A DNA stretch of 64,000 bases from Lewinella sp. LCG006 (GTDB lineage Bacteria; Bacteroidota; Bacteroidia; Chitinophagales; Saprospiraceae). The notes under the pieces are model-generated. The model had not been told where the DNA came from and searched no databases. It was given only the letters and a program-made list of their open reading frames with translations. The DNA is taken from positions 4,558,501-4,622,500 of the forward strand of contig NZ_CP160680.1 in NCBI RefSeq assembly GCF_040784935.1, written 5' to 3'. Position numbers and translations under genes: made by a program. The first letter of the stretch is position 1. Every line of letters starts with the position of its first letter. This document shows positions 27,744-36,089 of the stretch, in pieces.

Positions 27744-27774
27744 CAAAAGTATAGCTAAATCACTCAAAAAGCAA
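27744..27774 (-). promoter_or_regulatory. Putative promoter of the metal efflux operon
   Basis: On the minus strand TTG (27774-27772), a 20-base spacer and TACTTTTG (27751-27744) resemble the TTG-N19/20-TAnnTTTG promoter. It lies directly ahead of the DUF6660-like gene. Confidence 0.4.
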
Positions 27775-27799
27775 GGAGCCCCAGTCTTTATTAACACTA

Positions 27800-27831
27800 T
27801 TTGGAAAGCATATTGTTTTTACTTATCTTTG
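27800..27831 (+). promoter_or_regulatory. Strong consensus promoter TTTG-N20-TATCTTTG
   Basis: TTTG at 27800-27803 and TATCTTTG at 27824-27831 are separated by 20 bases, close to the full Bacteroidota sigma consensus. It points right, into a stretch with no open frame, while both neighbouring genes run left. It is therefore best explained as the promoter of a small RNA. Confidence 0.6.
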
Positions 27832-27835
27832 TAAT

Positions 27836-27940
27836 AACAAAACTCCCGAGCAGGCGAAAACGCCCCCCGGGAGGAAAAAACAGCAGGATAAAAATCTTCA
27901 GGATGCTCTTCGTTTCGGCGGAGAGCATCCTGTGTTTTTA
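27836..27940 (+). ncRNA. Candidate small RNA, about 105 nt
   Basis: Downstream of the promoter at 27800-27831 lies a compact two-hairpin transcript. Hairpin 1 (27843-27873) has CTCCCG/CGGGAG outer arms around a GGCG-AAAA-CGCC inner stem. A purine-rich linker follows (GAAAAAACAGCAGG). Hairpin 2 (27899-27932) has 11-base arms CAGGATGCTCT/AGAGCATCCTG and a TGTTTTT tail typical of a terminator. No open reading frame of note lies within. It resembles no RNA family I can name. Hairpin 2 could instead, or also, terminate the minus-strand S24 regulator gene, whose stop is at 27948. Expression is inferred, not shown. Confidence 0.45.
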
Positions 27941-27947
27941 GACTTAT

Positions 27948-28676
27948 TTAAAGGGAACTTACCCGGCGAATTACCAGGTAAAGACGAGTATATTCATTGA
28001 CTTCTTCCACAAAAGGATCATACTCCAGGTGATTGGCAGAAATCATTTTAAGGTGGGTAACGCGGCCTTTTTCATTCAGGATGCGCTGTACATATTTTAC
28101 CCACACGGAGCCATTGTTCTTGACGGCGTAAATCTTGTTGTCTTTGATTTCGTGTACGCCTGCAATTTCTCGGCAAACGACAATGTCATGGTCGTTGATC
28201 ACGGGCTCCATACTGTTGCCGTTGATAGGGAAAGCAACCAAGCCTCCGCCGTCAAGGCCAGGGATTGAGAAGAAGTCGTTGTCTTCTGTAGTGAATGATC
28301 CCGCATCTACAGTAACACCCGCGAAAGCTTCGGTAGTAGTGAAAAGGATATTGCCGTTGTAGACAATTTCAGATTCTTCCGGGTTGGGTAAGTCAAGACC
28401 AAAAGGCGTCCCTTCTCCTTCGAGAAGGTAGGCGTAGTTGACGCCGTATTCATGACAGACGCGACGGCACTGTTCGTAACTGATACAGCGTTTGTCACCT
28501 TCATTAAGGAAAGCTCTGATAATGTGGCCATAAGCGCGATTACCTACAATTTTTTCAGCAAAGTCACCTAAGCCTTTTCCATTGCGGTCGTTTTTGATAA
28601 CATCGCCTCTTTCTTCCAGTATCTTGAAGACCTTAACAAAGCGGTCATTTAAATCACGTCTATCACTTGAAATCAT
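27948..28676 (-). CDS. S24/LexA-type transcriptional regulator
   Basis: A 242-residue regulator with an N-terminal DNA-binding-like region (about 1-95, GLGDFAEKIVGNRAYGHIIRAF) and a C-terminal S24 peptidase-like domain. The nucleophile serine is in PINGNSMEPVI (S155) and the general-base lysine in SVWVKYVQRI (K194), the LexA/CI arrangement. GDIVVCRE-type and YAVKNNG segments complete the fold. It may autocleave when RecA is active, or act as a phage-repressor-like stress regulator; no cleavage-site pair is obvious, so cleavage is uncertain. No phage genes adjoin it. It faces away from the aminotransferase gene's end by 60 bases on the same strand. Confidence 0.82.
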   Translation of the reverse strand: MISSDRRDLNDRFVKVFKILEERGDVIKNDRNGKGLGDFAEKIVGNRAYGHIIRAFLNEGDKRCISYEQCRRVCHEYGVNYAYLLEGEGTPFGLDLPNPEESEIVYNGNILFTTTEAFAGVTVDAGSFTTEDNDFFSIPGLDGGGLVAFPINGNSMEPVINDHDIVVCREIAGVHEIKDNKIYAVKNNGSVWVKYVQRILNEKGRVTHLKMISANHLEYDPFVEEVNEYTRLYLVIRRVSSL

Positions 28677-28735
28677 AGCTGTTCTTCTTTTTGGTATCCA
28701 TTAATTTGGTTGCAAGTTAAAACAAAATAGTTTTA

Positions 28736-29929
28736 TCAACAAATAATTTTAAAAATTTTTTTGGTTAGAATTTGAATTTCCTCCGTTGTGTTGTAATAGT
28801 GCGGGGATAGTCTCAATACCCAGGGGACATTTTTGCGTTGAAGATCGTATTGAGCATTGGCTATTCCGCTGATGGAGGCATGAATTTTTTCCTGGCGCAG
28901 CTGTGTTAATAAGGCTTGTGGTTGTTGCTGAGGCAGGTAGCAGGTCACAATAGCGCCCAGGTTTTCTCCTCGATCCATGATTTGAATACCGGCGTGTTCT
29001 TGCAATGCTGCTCTGAGTTCCTGGGCTAAGAAGGAGGACCGTTCTGCGATGGCCTCCAGCCCAATTGTTTGTGCATAGCGAGCAGCGGTAGCGGCCCCTT
29101 GTACCAGCGCGTGGTTGCGTTCCCATAGTTCAAACTTTCGCGCATCGGTTTGGGGATGATATTTGTCGGGACTGGGCCACTCGGCGCTGTGCAGATCCAG
29201 AAAAAGAGGCGCCATTTCACTGTTGAGTATTCGCTCCGAGGCAAAGAGAAAGCCTGTTCCTCGGGGGCCGCGTAAAAATTTTCGGAAAGTAGCCGTCAGA
29301 AAATCACATCCGATGGCCTGGACATCAAGCGGCAATTGCCCCGCCGTTTGGCAAGCATCTACTATATACATGGTGTCGACTTCTCGGCAAGCTCTCCCAA
29401 TGCTTGTGATATCCTGGATCAAACCACTACTGGTAGGCATGTGGGTAACGGCCACCAAGTGTGGCTGGTAATCGCGGATGAGTTGGCACATGGCTTCGGT
29501 ATCCACTCCTCCTGCAGGCGATTCTGGAGCGATTTTGATGCTTGCGCCAAAACGTTTAGCCAACTGTAGAAAAGCGATTTGGTTAGAGGCATAATCGTTT
29601 TCAGTGGTGAGGATCAAGTCGCCAGGTTTAAACGAAATAGAGCTTAAAGCGCTGTTGTAAGCATCCGTAGCACTATTCGTAAAAGCAATTTGCCGAGGTT
29701 GGGCATGAAGCATTTCAGCGACTGCGGTGTAAAAGGCATCGCTTTTTTCGGCATGAATGGCCGCGGCTTCATAACCTCCAAGTTGATATTCCAACAAAAG
29801 ATGTTCCTGTATGGCCGCTTGCACTGGTCGTGGGGTTAGAGAAGCGCCTGCGTTATTGAAGTGTATAACATCCATACAAGCAGGCGTATCTTGACGGAGG
29901 AGATGAAGCTGGGTGGGCGAAATGGACAT
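28736..29929 (-). CDS. Class V aminotransferase-fold PLP enzyme (cysteine desulfurase/EgtE-like)
   Basis: A 397-residue fold-type I PLP enzyme. The N-terminus IHFNNAGASLTPRPVQAAI and GGYEAA are typical of the C-S lyase-like branch. The cofactor contacts are D191 and Q194 in YIVDACQTAGQ and the Schiff-base lysine K217 in TATFRKFLRGPRGTGFLF. The RGPRGTGFLF segment favours an EgtE/isopenicillin N epimerase-like subgroup over SufS; no active-site cysteine loop is evident, so true desulfurase activity is unlikely. The actual substrate is unknown. The gene lies 59 bases upstream of the S24 regulator on the same strand. Confidence 0.82.
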   Translation of the reverse strand: MSISPTQLHLLRQDTPACMDVIHFNNAGASLTPRPVQAAIQEHLLLEYQLGGYEAAAIHAEKSDAFYTAVAEMLHAQPRQIAFTNSATDAYNSALSSISFKPGDLILTTENDYASNQIAFLQLAKRFGASIKIAPESPAGGVDTEAMCQLIRDYQPHLVAVTHMPTSSGLIQDITSIGRACREVDTMYIVDACQTAGQLPLDVQAIGCDFLTATFRKFLRGPRGTGFLFASERILNSEMAPLFLDLHSAEWPSPDKYHPQTDARKFELWERNHALVQGAATAARYAQTIGLEAIAERSSFLAQELRAALQEHAGIQIMDRGENLGAIVTCYLPQQQPQALLTQLRQEKIHASISGIANAQYDLQRKNVPWVLRLSPHYYNTTEEIQILTKKIFKIIC

Positions 29930-30437
29930 AGAGGAATAGCTTTGATACAGTAGCGTGAGATTATTTAGTGACGGATCAAAAATAACTTATACAGTGCCAA
30001 GGTAGGATTTTGAACTCGACAGTGTGGTGTGGCCTGGTGTTGTGCAGAACTTAGTACTCAAATCACCAGTAGACACTATATCCCCAAGTGGGAGGGAACC
30101 CACCCACTTGCCGGGCCGCCAAGTCCGTCCCCTGTCTTTACGACCGTAAGGGACGTGCGCTTACACCTGCTCTGAATACCAGAGCAGCCAAACAACACGC
30201 AAAATAAAAACCGCTGAATGCCCTAGTGACTGCTAGGGGGAGTTACCTATGATTGTTTTGATGCTTGTCAGTTCACCAAAGTGAAAGCAAGATAGTAATT
30301 ACTGACTTCGCTAACAAATAATTTTTAATAAAAATCGAATAAACTATTTGTTAATCAGGAGGTGGTGGTTTGAATACCCCTAAAATTAGAATGGGTGATG
30401 GAGGTGATGGTAGGCTAAATATCTGATAATTAAAAGT
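29930..30437. other. 508-base gene-free region with a cluster of four hairpins
   Basis: No open frame of interest. Between 30085 and 30238 four perfect or near-perfect short stems follow one another: CAAGTGGG/CCCACTTG (30085-30110), CGTCCC/GGGACG (30126-30155), CTGCTCTG/CAGAGCAG (30167-30187) and CCCTAG/CTAGGG (30221-30238). This could be a structured RNA or an old intergenic palindrome cluster. I see no tRNA, RNase P or known riboswitch core. The flanks (29930-30080 and 30240-30437) show nothing further. Confidence 0.4.
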
Positions 30438-31421
30438 TTAATAACTCACCATCATCGCTCGCTCCGCTTTCGATTTAAACAATTCCATGTCAGCTTCCAG
30501 TTGATTAAAAAAGACCTCCCGGAAACGGTACCCTCCAGCGGTGATGTTTTCGGAGCGACGCTTGATCTTATCTACCCATTTTTTGGAGTAATCGTAAAGT
30601 GCCGGGTCGTGAGAAATCATAAACTGGGGCATATCAAATCCGATGCCAGTTGCCCGCAGATCCAGAGCTTCAAAAATGACCATGTTTTGGTAATTGCCAA
30701 ATTCGTTGATGTAAATCTGAATTTTCCCATGTTGGGGGTGATCCTGCCTGTTTTCGGCGAAAGCCAGTTGCTTGAGGTTCTTTAAAAGATGCTCTAAATC
30801 GCCAATCAACTGCGTAATGAAAGCTTGGTCTTTAAAAGCTTTGATGCTGATCGCAAAAAGGATTTGCTGAAAGATGTTGGCCAACATATTGGAGTTCCAT
30901 ATCTCTGTCACTCGTCGAGAATGGTAATGACCGATGATCCGGTTTCTTAAGCCGAGAATTTCGGGTTGAATGGACGCTCGGTCAGAGATAATCAGTTCTT
31001 GCTGCGACCAGTGCATGTGATTCCAAATGTCCACCAGAAATTTAAAAATAGCGTCGTATTCCAAATAGTAAAATACCGGTAGCTCATTGGCCAGGTAGAT
31101 GAGCTTTGACTCCGCCTCTTCCTCAGGCATGACTGGGCGCATGATCTCCAAAAAGCACTTTAGAAAATCAATACTACTCCTCACTTCCCGGAAAGGGTGT
31201 GAAAAAGTGTGGTAGCCTTCAGTGCCGAGGGTGGTATCCAGCGAGACATTAAATTGCTCTGCAAGCTTTACTGCTTCACTGAGTGTCAGCGCAGTATCGC
31301 CACTCATGCGTTTGTAAACCGCGGCTTTTTGCAGGTGCAAGATGTCCATTGTGTCGTGCAAAACGCCTTTTTTGCCAAAGCGGTAAACCAAATAATCAAA
31401 GAGTTTTTTTTGAGCGTCCAT
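30438..31421 (-). CDS. HTH-like regulator-type protein of unknown family
   Basis: A 327-residue cytoplasmic protein. Residues about 1-70 (MDAQKKLFDYLVYRFGKKG, LHLQKAAVYKRMSGDTALTL, SEAVKLAEQFNVSLD) read as a helix-turn-helix of the BetR/XRE style, in which the second helix contacts DNA. The remaining ~250 residues are helical with no recognised domain. A longer frame from 31526 is open, but the ATG at 31421 removes a composition unlike the rest of the protein. Similar proteins occur as orphans in Saprospiria-type genomes (from memory of the group, not checked). It has no operon partners. Function: a DNA-binding regulator by inference only. Confidence 0.55.
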   Translation of the reverse strand: MDAQKKLFDYLVYRFGKKGVLHDTMDILHLQKAAVYKRMSGDTALTLSEAVKLAEQFNVSLDTTLGTEGYHTFSHPFREVRSSIDFLKCFLEIMRPVMPEEEAESKLIYLANELPVFYYLEYDAIFKFLVDIWNHMHWSQQELIISDRASIQPEILGLRNRIIGHYHSRRVTEIWNSNMLANIFQQILFAISIKAFKDQAFITQLIGDLEHLLKNLKQLAFAENRQDHPQHGKIQIYINEFGNYQNMVIFEALDLRATGIGFDMPQFMISHDPALYDYSKKWVDKIKRRSENITAGGYRFREVFFNQLEADMELFKSKAERAMMVSY

Positions 31422-31814
31422 GCTTTGCGCGTTGATAGAGAGAAGAGGAATTATTCTACAATATAGAGAAAGTTGCCTTGGTTTTGTACAAAATTTGTTT
31501 GAATCGTAGAATAAAAAAAGAAGCACTTCACGAATAGGATTTTCTTTTATAAATCTCTGCGCCTAATATTGTGGAGAAGGATTTACTGCATTTCTTAAAC
31601 TTCAAGCCAAAACCTAACACTAAACCAGAATCGGGGATTAGAGATGCTTTCAGCCCCGTTCGGCGTAGGCTTTATACGCTTACTAAAAAACCTTCTCTGA
31701 CAGTTTTGTGGTCAAGCTAAAGTGAAAATCGTAAGCGACTGAGAAGGAGCGTGATTTTTACTTTAGCTTGACTCTAAACACAAAAATTGTCTGATAATCA
31801 TAACTACGACCACC
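31422..31814. other. Upstream region of the duplicated surface module
   Basis: Between divergent genes. It holds the large inverted repeat at 31699-31791, and otherwise shows no clear gene. The sequence at 31560-31690 has no feature I can name. Confidence 0.4.
31699..31791. repeat. 93-bp imperfect inverted repeat (MITE-like or long hairpin)
   Basis: The 20-base arms GTCAAGCTAAAGTGAAAATC (31711-31730) and GATTTTTACTTTAGCTTGAC (31753-31772) differ at one position, with outer arms GACAGTTTTGTG and CACAAAAATTGTC extending the stem. It ends 23 bases before the first lipoprotein gene. It could be a miniature inverted-repeat element or a transcribed hairpin affecting the module. Confidence 0.55.
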
Positions 31815-32360
31815 ATGCTACCAAAACATTACCTCTTCCTCCTCTTTCTCCTCCCCGCCCTGTGCTGGACGGCCTGCGAAAAATCCATCTTCAATCCCCA
31901 ATCCGCAGCGAAAGTTTTACCTCCCATCACTACGACCGGGGAAGGTACTTTCGGTTGCAAGATCAATGGAGAAGTGTTCCTGCATACGCCCAAGCCGTTT
32001 GATGATCATATTACGGTGTATTATGATGATTTTCGTGACTACTTCTATCTGAATGCGACAGAAAGTATTGGCGATAAATATAATCAAACGATGCATCTAT
32101 ATGTGCATGAAATTTCATCAGAGGGTGTTTATCAATTCCATGATTTAAATTACACGAGCTATAATGATTCTTGTATGACGATTTTTGGATTAGATAAAGA
32201 CTACTTGTTTTTAGATGAACCTTCTCAAATGGAAATCATCCATTTTGATCCCGAAGCACGCATCATCTCAGGCACTTTCCAGTTCACCGTCGTATCCGAA
32301 GAATGTCAGGATACCTTCCGTATTACGGAGGGGCGTTTTGATATGCCGTGGTTGTATTAA
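31815..32360 (+). CDS. Surface lipoprotein of the duplicated module, copy 1
   Basis: A 181-residue lipoprotein: signal peptide, lipobox LCWTAC (cysteine at about residue 20). The next part (GTFGCKINGEVFLHTPKPF) resembles the DUF6252-like domain of Bacteroidota lipoproteins. It is paired with the T9SS protein gene starting 44 bases downstream. Compared with copy 2 (33949-34494), the first ~74 residues and the last ~43 residues are almost identical, while the middle (about residues 75-139) has diverged strongly though keeping the same length. The function is unknown; a surface-exposed role is inferred from the lipid anchor and the pairing. Confidence 0.75.
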   Translation: MLPKHYLFLLFLLPALCWTACEKSIFNPQSAAKVLPPITTTGEGTFGCKINGEVFLHTPKPFDDHITVYYDDFRDYFYLNATESIGDKYNQTMHLYVHEISSEGVYQFHDLNYTSYNDSCMTIFGLDKDYLFLDEPSQMEIIHFDPEARIISGTFQFTVVSEECQDTFRITEGRFDMPWLY

Positions 32361-32404
32361 AAAACGCTCCTTTTTCTGGATTTAGGAACTTAACCCATCC
32401 CTCT

Positions 32405-33940
32405 ATGCGACTATTCATTACTACATTACTCCTGTTTCTCACCTACTATTCCGCCCAAGCCCAAGCGGGCTTCATCCAGTCGTACGAACTCTACGAAGAC
32501 AAAGGGCTTACCTTTCACCAGATATTATTGGTGGAAGACACCCTGGTGGTATGTGGCAGCACCAGTAACCCTGATGCTCCGCAATGGGGGCTGTTTTTTG
32601 CCAAACTGGATACCCTGGGGAATATCCTGGACTACAAAACCTACTATGACAGTGCTGGCTACAACTATGTTTTTGAAGAAGGGGCAAAGATGATTAAAAC
32701 CAACGATGGCGGCTATGCGCTGGTGGGGAGCAGATTCGAGAGTTCCATTCCGTTGATCTTTAAGTTGGATGTAGAAGGAGAAATCGTATTCATTGGTGAA
32801 TATCCAGATGAAAGTACCTCTACAAAGCGACACGTAGATGTTATTGAAATAGAAAATGGATACATATCTATTGGCCGAAAACAACAAATGGATGATGGTC
32901 TCAGTGATGGCTTTGCGATGGGAGTAGATCAAGCAGGGAACAAGTTGTGGGAGCTTAATTATGGGGAGAATGGATTGGGGGATGGTTTTTGGGGGATAAG
33001 AATAATAGCTTCCAACGAAATACTATTAACTGGTGGTTCAGGAATTGTAACGCCAGTCTACAACCCAATAGAAGGTGCCTGGGGGAAAGCAATAGCAATC
33101 AAAATTGATACCCTGGGGAATATTTTATGGGAGTGGGAGAGTGAGCAAGTGCTTACGGGTTCGGGGTCTGGCCCGGCATTTGGAAGAATTTATCCCACTG
33201 CTGATGGTAATTGGGTGAATGAAGGATATTCCCAAGCGATAGAAGAGCTTTTCGGAGAATCTACCATTTTGTCAAAAGGAGAAATCGTAAAAAGAGATAC
33301 AAACTTCAATGTTTTGTGGAGTACTTCCTTTGGAGACTATACAACCTTCACGAACAATTTTACCGACGTCGTCGCCACCCCTGACGGTGGTTGGGTAGCG
33401 GTGGGTACCTACGGGCAATTGGTCGACCCGGTGGAATACACGGGCTACCGCGCGGGCATGATCGCCAAGGTAAATGCCCAGGGAGATAGCCTTTGGAGCC
33501 GGCTGGATACCCTGTTTACCCCTGCCTATGGCTCCATCCCCAGCCTGGCCAATGCGGTGGTCTTGCCCAGCGGCAGCATCATCGCCTGCGGCAAGGTAGA
33601 CCGCTACGAACCCGACCCCGTCAAATCGCTGGGCTGGATCATCAAAGTAGATCGCGATGGTTGCCTGGAACCCAACTGCCGCCCAACAAGTACGAGCGAA
33701 CTCTTTCCGGATATACTGGATTTTACGGTTTTCCCCAACCCCGCCCGAGAGCTGCTCCAGATCAAAGGAGAGGGCCAATTTGCGGTGAGCATCTACAGCC
33801 TGGACGGAAAAATTCACCTGTCTCAAGAGAAACTGTTTCAAACCGCTACTTTGGAGGTCGGTGACCTTCCGTCGGGCATTTACTTTTTACAAATCAGACA
33901 AGGCAACCAGTTGCTTACGAAGCGGATTGTCAAGCAATAA
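32405..33940 (+). CDS. T9SS-exported repeat protein of the duplicated module, copy 1
   Basis: A 511-residue exported protein. The start at 32405 gives the signal peptide MRLFITTLLLFLTYYSAQAQ; longer frames upstream lack one. The body is built of beta-propeller-like blades with the recurrent pattern DTLGN-(I/V)-L-(D/W)-(W/Y)..., MIKTNDGGYALVGSR, PDGGWVAVGTYG, as in large secreted propellers. The last ~80 residues form a T9SS type A sorting domain (DFTVFPNPARELLQIKG, GDLPSGIYFLQIRQG, KRIVKQ). Residues about 188-320 are the diverged core; both flanks are nearly identical to copy 2. The ligand is unknown. Confidence 0.8.
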   Translation: MRLFITTLLLFLTYYSAQAQAGFIQSYELYEDKGLTFHQILLVEDTLVVCGSTSNPDAPQWGLFFAKLDTLGNILDYKTYYDSAGYNYVFEEGAKMIKTNDGGYALVGSRFESSIPLIFKLDVEGEIVFIGEYPDESTSTKRHVDVIEIENGYISIGRKQQMDDGLSDGFAMGVDQAGNKLWELNYGENGLGDGFWGIRIIASNEILLTGGSGIVTPVYNPIEGAWGKAIAIKIDTLGNILWEWESEQVLTGSGSGPAFGRIYPTADGNWVNEGYSQAIEELFGESTILSKGEIVKRDTNFNVLWSTSFGDYTTFTNNFTDVVATPDGGWVAVGTYGQLVDPVEYTGYRAGMIAKVNAQGDSLWSRLDTLFTPAYGSIPSLANAVVLPSGSIIACGKVDRYEPDPVKSLGWIIKVDRDGCLEPNCRPTSTSELFPDILDFTVFPNPARELLQIKGEGQFAVSIYSLDGKIHLSQEKLFQTATLEVGDLPSGIYFLQIRQGNQLLTKRIVKQ

Positions 33941-33948
33941 TCACCACC

Positions 33949-34494
33949 ATGCTACCAAACCATTACCTCTTCCTCCTGTTGCTCCTACCCGCGCTATGCT
34001 GGACGGCCTGCGAAAAATCCATCTTCAATCCCCAACCCGCAGTAAAAGTTTTATCTCCCATCACCATGACGGGGGAAGGTACTTTTGGTTGTAAGATCAA
34101 TGGAGAAGTGTTCCTGCATACGCCCAAGCCGTTTGATGATCATATTACGGTGTATTATGATGATTTTCGGAATACTTTTTTTGTTCAGGCTTCAAGTAGT
34201 GAGGGAGGAGAATTGAAAAAAATGGTTCAGGTTTATGCTGATAGTTTATCAAATGAAGGTGTTTATACTTTAAAAGGAGTAATCTACACCGAATTTAATG
34301 ACCCATGTACTGATTATCCGATGCTTAATGAAGATTATTTAGTCTTGGAAGAAAATTATCAAACAGAAATCATCCATTTCGATCCCGAAGCACGCATCAT
34401 CTCCGGCACTTTCCAGTTCACCGTCGTATCCGAAGAATGTCAGGATACCTTCCGTATTACGGAGGGGCGTTTTGATATGCCCTGGGTGTATTAA
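33949..34494 (+). CDS. Surface lipoprotein of the duplicated module, copy 2
   Basis: A 181-residue lipoprotein with the same architecture as copy 1, beginning eight bases after the stop of the first T9SS gene. Its signal peptide and first ~74 residues, and its last ~43 residues (EIIHFDPEARIISGTF, RFDMPWVY), are nearly identical to copy 1. The middle differs in most residues (for example NTFFVQASSSEGGELKKMV against DYFYLNATESIGDKYNQTM). Both copies keep the same length, so divergence was by substitution or replacement, not by insertion. The function is unknown. Confidence 0.75.
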   Translation: MLPNHYLFLLLLLPALCWTACEKSIFNPQPAVKVLSPITMTGEGTFGCKINGEVFLHTPKPFDDHITVYYDDFRNTFFVQASSSEGGELKKMVQVYADSLSNEGVYTLKGVIYTEFNDPCTDYPMLNEDYLVLEENYQTEIIHFDPEARIISGTFQFTVVSEECQDTFRITEGRFDMPWVY

Positions 34495-34540
34495 AAAAAA
34501 CGCTCCTTTTTCTGGATTTAGGAACTTACCCCATCCCTCT

Positions 34541-36076
34541 ATGCGACTATTCATTACTACATTACTCCTCTTCCTCACCTACTATTCCGCTCAAACCCAA
34601 GCGGGCTTCATCCAATCCTACGAACTCTACGAAGACAAAGGGCTTACCTTTCACCAGATATTATTGGTGGAAGACACCCTGGTGGTATGTGGCAGTGCCA
34701 ATAACCCTGATGCTCCGCAATGGGGGCTGTTTTTTGCCAAACTGGATACCCTGGGGAATATGCTGGATTACAAAACCCACTATGACAGTGCTGGTTACAA
34801 CTATGTTTTTGAAGAAGGGGCAAAGATGATTAAAACCAGTGATGGTGGCTACGCCTTGGTGGGGAGCAGATTCGAGAGTTCCATTCCTTTGATTTTTAAG
34901 TTGGATACTGAAGGAGAGATCGTATTCATCGGTGAATATCCTGACGAAAGTACTTTTACAAAGCGACACTTACATATTGTTGAAATAGAAAACGGATACA
35001 TATCTATTGGTCGAAAACAACAAATGGATGATGGTCTCAGTAATGGCTTTGCGATGGGCGTGGATCAAGCAGGTAACAAGTTGTGGGAGCTTAATTATGG
35101 AGGATTTGGTCTATCGGAAATGTTTAAAGGAATTAACCTGCTTTCTGAAAACGAAGTGCTACTGACAGGAAGTAGGGGCGTAACTGGTGAGCAGGTCAAT
35201 ACTTATCATGATTTATGGGGAAAAGGCGTAGCTGTAATAATAGATACCCTCGGTAATGTTTTATGGGAGTGGGAGAGTGAGCAGGTATATATTGGAGAAG
35301 GCCCATCTGTCGGATTTTCGAGGCAATATCCAACGGAAGATGGTGGCTGGATCGGTGAAGGGGCATTCAGTATTGTAGATACGCTGTTTGGAGAAGAATA
35401 TGTACTATTTAGGAATATTATCATCAAAAGAGACGCTGATTTTAATATACAATGGTATACCTCATTTGGTGAAAATACTACCTCCATGAATCAATTCATC
35501 GACGTAGTCGCCACCCCTGACGGCGGTTGGGTAGCGGTGGGCACCTACTGGGAATTGGTCGACCCGGTGGAATACACGGGCTACCGCGCGGGTATGATCG
35601 CCAAGGTAAACGCCCAGGGAGATAGCCTTTGGAGCCGGCTGGATACCCTGTTTACCCCTGCCTATGGCTCCATCCCCAGCCTGGCCAATGCGGTGGTCTT
35701 GCCCAGCGGCAGCATCATCGCCTGCGGCAAGGTAGACCGCTACGAGCCTGATCCGGTCAAATCGCTGGGCTGGCTGATCAAAGTAGATCGCGATGGTTGC
35801 CTGGAACCCAACTGCCGCCCAACAAGCACCAGCGAACTCTTTCCGGATATACTGGATTTTACGGTTTTTCCCAACCCCGCCCGAGAGCTGCTCCAGATCA
35901 AAGGAGAGGGCCAATTTGCGGTGAGCATCTACAGCCTGGACGGAAAAATTCATCTGTCTCAAGAGAAACTGTTTCAAACCGCTACTTTGGAGGTCGGTGA
36001 CCTTCCGTCGGGCATTTACTTTTTACAAATCAGACAAGGCAATCAGCTGCTTACGAAGCGGATTGTTAAGCAATAA
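34541..36076 (+). CDS. T9SS-exported repeat protein of the duplicated module, copy 2
   Basis: A 511-residue exported propeller-like protein, the paralogue of the copy at 32405. Start chosen at 34541 for the same signal peptide (MRLFITTLLLFLTYYSAQTQ). The first ~187 residues and the last ~190 residues match copy 1 almost residue for residue, including the T9SS sorting domain, while about residues 188-320 are diverged and more AT-rich at DNA level. Both keep 511 residues. The pair offset is 2134-2136 bases, showing a tandem duplication of the lipoprotein plus T9SS unit. Possible roles (surface adhesion, receptor variation) are inference. Confidence 0.8.
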   Translation: MRLFITTLLLFLTYYSAQTQAGFIQSYELYEDKGLTFHQILLVEDTLVVCGSANNPDAPQWGLFFAKLDTLGNMLDYKTHYDSAGYNYVFEEGAKMIKTSDGGYALVGSRFESSIPLIFKLDTEGEIVFIGEYPDESTFTKRHLHIVEIENGYISIGRKQQMDDGLSNGFAMGVDQAGNKLWELNYGGFGLSEMFKGINLLSENEVLLTGSRGVTGEQVNTYHDLWGKGVAVIIDTLGNVLWEWESEQVYIGEGPSVGFSRQYPTEDGGWIGEGAFSIVDTLFGEEYVLFRNIIIKRDADFNIQWYTSFGENTTSMNQFIDVVATPDGGWVAVGTYWELVDPVEYTGYRAGMIAKVNAQGDSLWSRLDTLFTPAYGSIPSLANAVVLPSGSIIACGKVDRYEPDPVKSLGWLIKVDRDGCLEPNCRPTSTSELFPDILDFTVFPNPARELLQIKGEGQFAVSIYSLDGKIHLSQEKLFQTATLEVGDLPSGIYFLQIRQGNQLLTKRIVKQ

Positions 36077-36089
36077 TCCTTCGTGCCTT

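Noticed and set aside
27948-28676. Phage repressor of a nearby prophage
   Set aside because: The S24-type regulator stands among metabolic genes with no phage genes; it is treated as a chromosomal regulator.
30161-30190. tRNA fragment
   Set aside because: The CTGCTCTG stem resembles a tRNA arm, but there is no acceptor or T-arm match on either strand.
29930-30437. RNase P RNA, SRP RNA or tmRNA
   Set aside because: None of their conserved core sequences are present; only short stems are seen.
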